Source: Echinicola rosea (lineage in GTDB: Bacteria > Bacteroidota > Bacteroidia > Cytophagales > Cyclobacteriaceae). From it: a stretch of 64,000 nt of DNA. This document shows positions 63,471 through 64,000 of the stretch, piece after piece. The position numbers were made by a program, and so were the translations under genes. The stretch spans positions 4,864,501-4,928,500 of the forward strand of contig NZ_CP040106.1 of assembly GCF_005281475.1 (NCBI RefSeq). The letters run 5' to 3'. The notes beneath the pieces were generated by a model. It was not told where the DNA came from, searched no databases, and saw nothing but the letters and a program-made list of their open reading frames with translations. Position 1 is the first letter of the stretch, and every line of letters begins with the position of its first letter.

Positions 63471-64000
63471 CTACCCCCCTGTACTCAACACTCCATCAAC
63501 GGTCCTGATTATCCCCAAAGGGTTGGCTTCTTTCAGCACCTCAGGCAGCAAGCGATCCGGACAGTTCTGGAAGGCAAATGGCCGGGCAAAACGTTTGATC
63601 GCATATACCCCTACAGAGGTGCTTCGGCTGTCTGTGGTGGCGGGAAACGGGCCACCGTGCTGCATCGCGTAACCTACTTCCACACCAGTAGGCACGCCCC
63701 CGAAGAGCAAGCGTCCACATTTTTCTTGGAGGATACTGATGAGCGCTGCTTGGTCGGCCACCTCATCCTCATGGGCCCATAGCGTGATCGTTAGCTGGCC
63801 TTGCAAGGAGCTTGCTGCTTGGAGCAATGCGTCTTTGCTATCATAGGCCACCACAATCCCAAACGGTCCAAAAACCTCTTCTTGCAACACTTCCTCCTTG
63901 ATCCAAGTATCCAGATCAGTAAGGGCAAGGGCGGGATGACCTGTTTCTTTTCCTGCGGCCTTTTGGATCCACTTCAGCCCGCCAGCATTCGCCAGCTTAT
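63471..64000 (-). CDS. Aldehyde dehydrogenase, C-terminal part (probably 2,5-dioxopentanoate dehydrogenase; runs off window)
   Basis: The minus-strand frame is open from the window edge to the stop at 63471, giving the last 176 residues. VLQEEVFGPFGIVVAYD is the conserved C-terminal aldehyde dehydrogenase motif (EEVFGP), followed by LQGQLTITLWAHED and FGGVPTGVEVGYAMQHGGPFPATTDSRST, a tail typical of alpha-ketoglutarate semialdehyde dehydrogenases. That enzyme is the last step of hydroxyproline and sugar-acid breakdown, which fits the neighbours. The catalytic cysteine and cofactor domain lie outside the window. The exact substrate is inferred. Confidence 0.88.
   Translation of the reverse strand, partial: KLANAGGLKWIQKAAGKETGHPALALTDLDTWIKEEVLQEEVFGPFGIVVAYDSKDALLQAASSLQGQLTITLWAHEDEVADQAALISILQEKCGRLLFGGVPTGVEVGYAMQHGGPFPATTDSRSTSVGVYAIKRFARPFAFQNCPDRLLPEVLKEANPLGIIRTVDGVLSTGG

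Overview
The window looks like chromosomal DNA of a Bacteroidota bacterium, most likely a marine or polysaccharide-degrading relative of Cyclobacteriaceae such as Echinicola. This is inferred from gene content: an ECF sigma/FecR pair, a TonB receptor with a DUF4249 lipoprotein, planctomycete-type cytochrome/DUF1501/DUF1553 genes, GH29, GH20-like, sulfatase and pectate-lyase enzymes, a LytS/LytTR pair, and promoters of the TTTG-N19-TAnnTTTG kind. No rRNA or tRNA gene was seen.

Layout. 0-1 kb: ECF sigma factor and the start of its FecR anti-sigma factor. 1-7.4 kb: three-gene minus-strand operon (DUF1549/DUF1553 lipoprotein, DUF1501, membrane cytochrome). 7.4-10.8 kb: tandem repeats, an NAD(P)-binding protein, and an SDR gene with paired palindromic operators beside a TetR gene. 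10.98-18.03 kb: an AT-rich array of about six integron-type gene cassettes, all on the minus strand, carrying ParDE, a zeta-type kinase plus small partner, a truncated orphan ORF, an OLD-type ATPase-TOPRIM protein, a HEPN-like protein and a trypsin-like protease. No integrase is in the window. One recombination site appears to hold the 5' part of a group II intron. 18-28 kb: GH29, GH20-like enzyme, a repeat-dense island, a membrane protein, a sulfatase and a YtxH protein. 28-41 kb: D-lactate dehydrogenase, a degenerate receiver protein, two PL1-like lyases around a secreted protein and a LytS/LytTR two-component pair. 41-49.2 kb: TonB receptor, DUF4249 lipoprotein, MG2-like protein and gamma-glutamyltransferase. 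49.4-58.8 kb: a complete type II-C CRISPR-Cas locus with tracrRNA, cas9 (1494 codons), cas1, cas2 and an array of 42 repeats and 41 spacers. 59-64 kb: repeats, a small unknown protein and a hydroxyproline catabolism cluster (epimerase, D-amino-acid dehydrogenase, semialdehyde dehydrogenase cut by the window end).

Two systems stand out. First, the integron-like array: in four cassettes the first bases of the cassette are the exact reverse complement of the R'' end of that cassette's own terminal palindrome, as expected if cassettes circularise and recombine at G/TT. Second, the CRISPR locus: tracrRNA and crRNA are both read from the minus strand, opposite to cas genes, and the tracrRNA promoter and every repeat share the same TTG-N19-TAnnTTGC layout, which suggests co-ordinated transcription from a promoter inside each repeat. 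The outermost repeat is split by a 49-bp insertion that destroys this promoter.

Several families of short non-coding repeats with terminal inverted repeats (here called M1, M2, R3, R4, R5, R6) are scattered between genes. Some are nested in one another, so that other copies act as empty-site controls, and one M1 copy supplies the stop codon of the LytS-type kinase.
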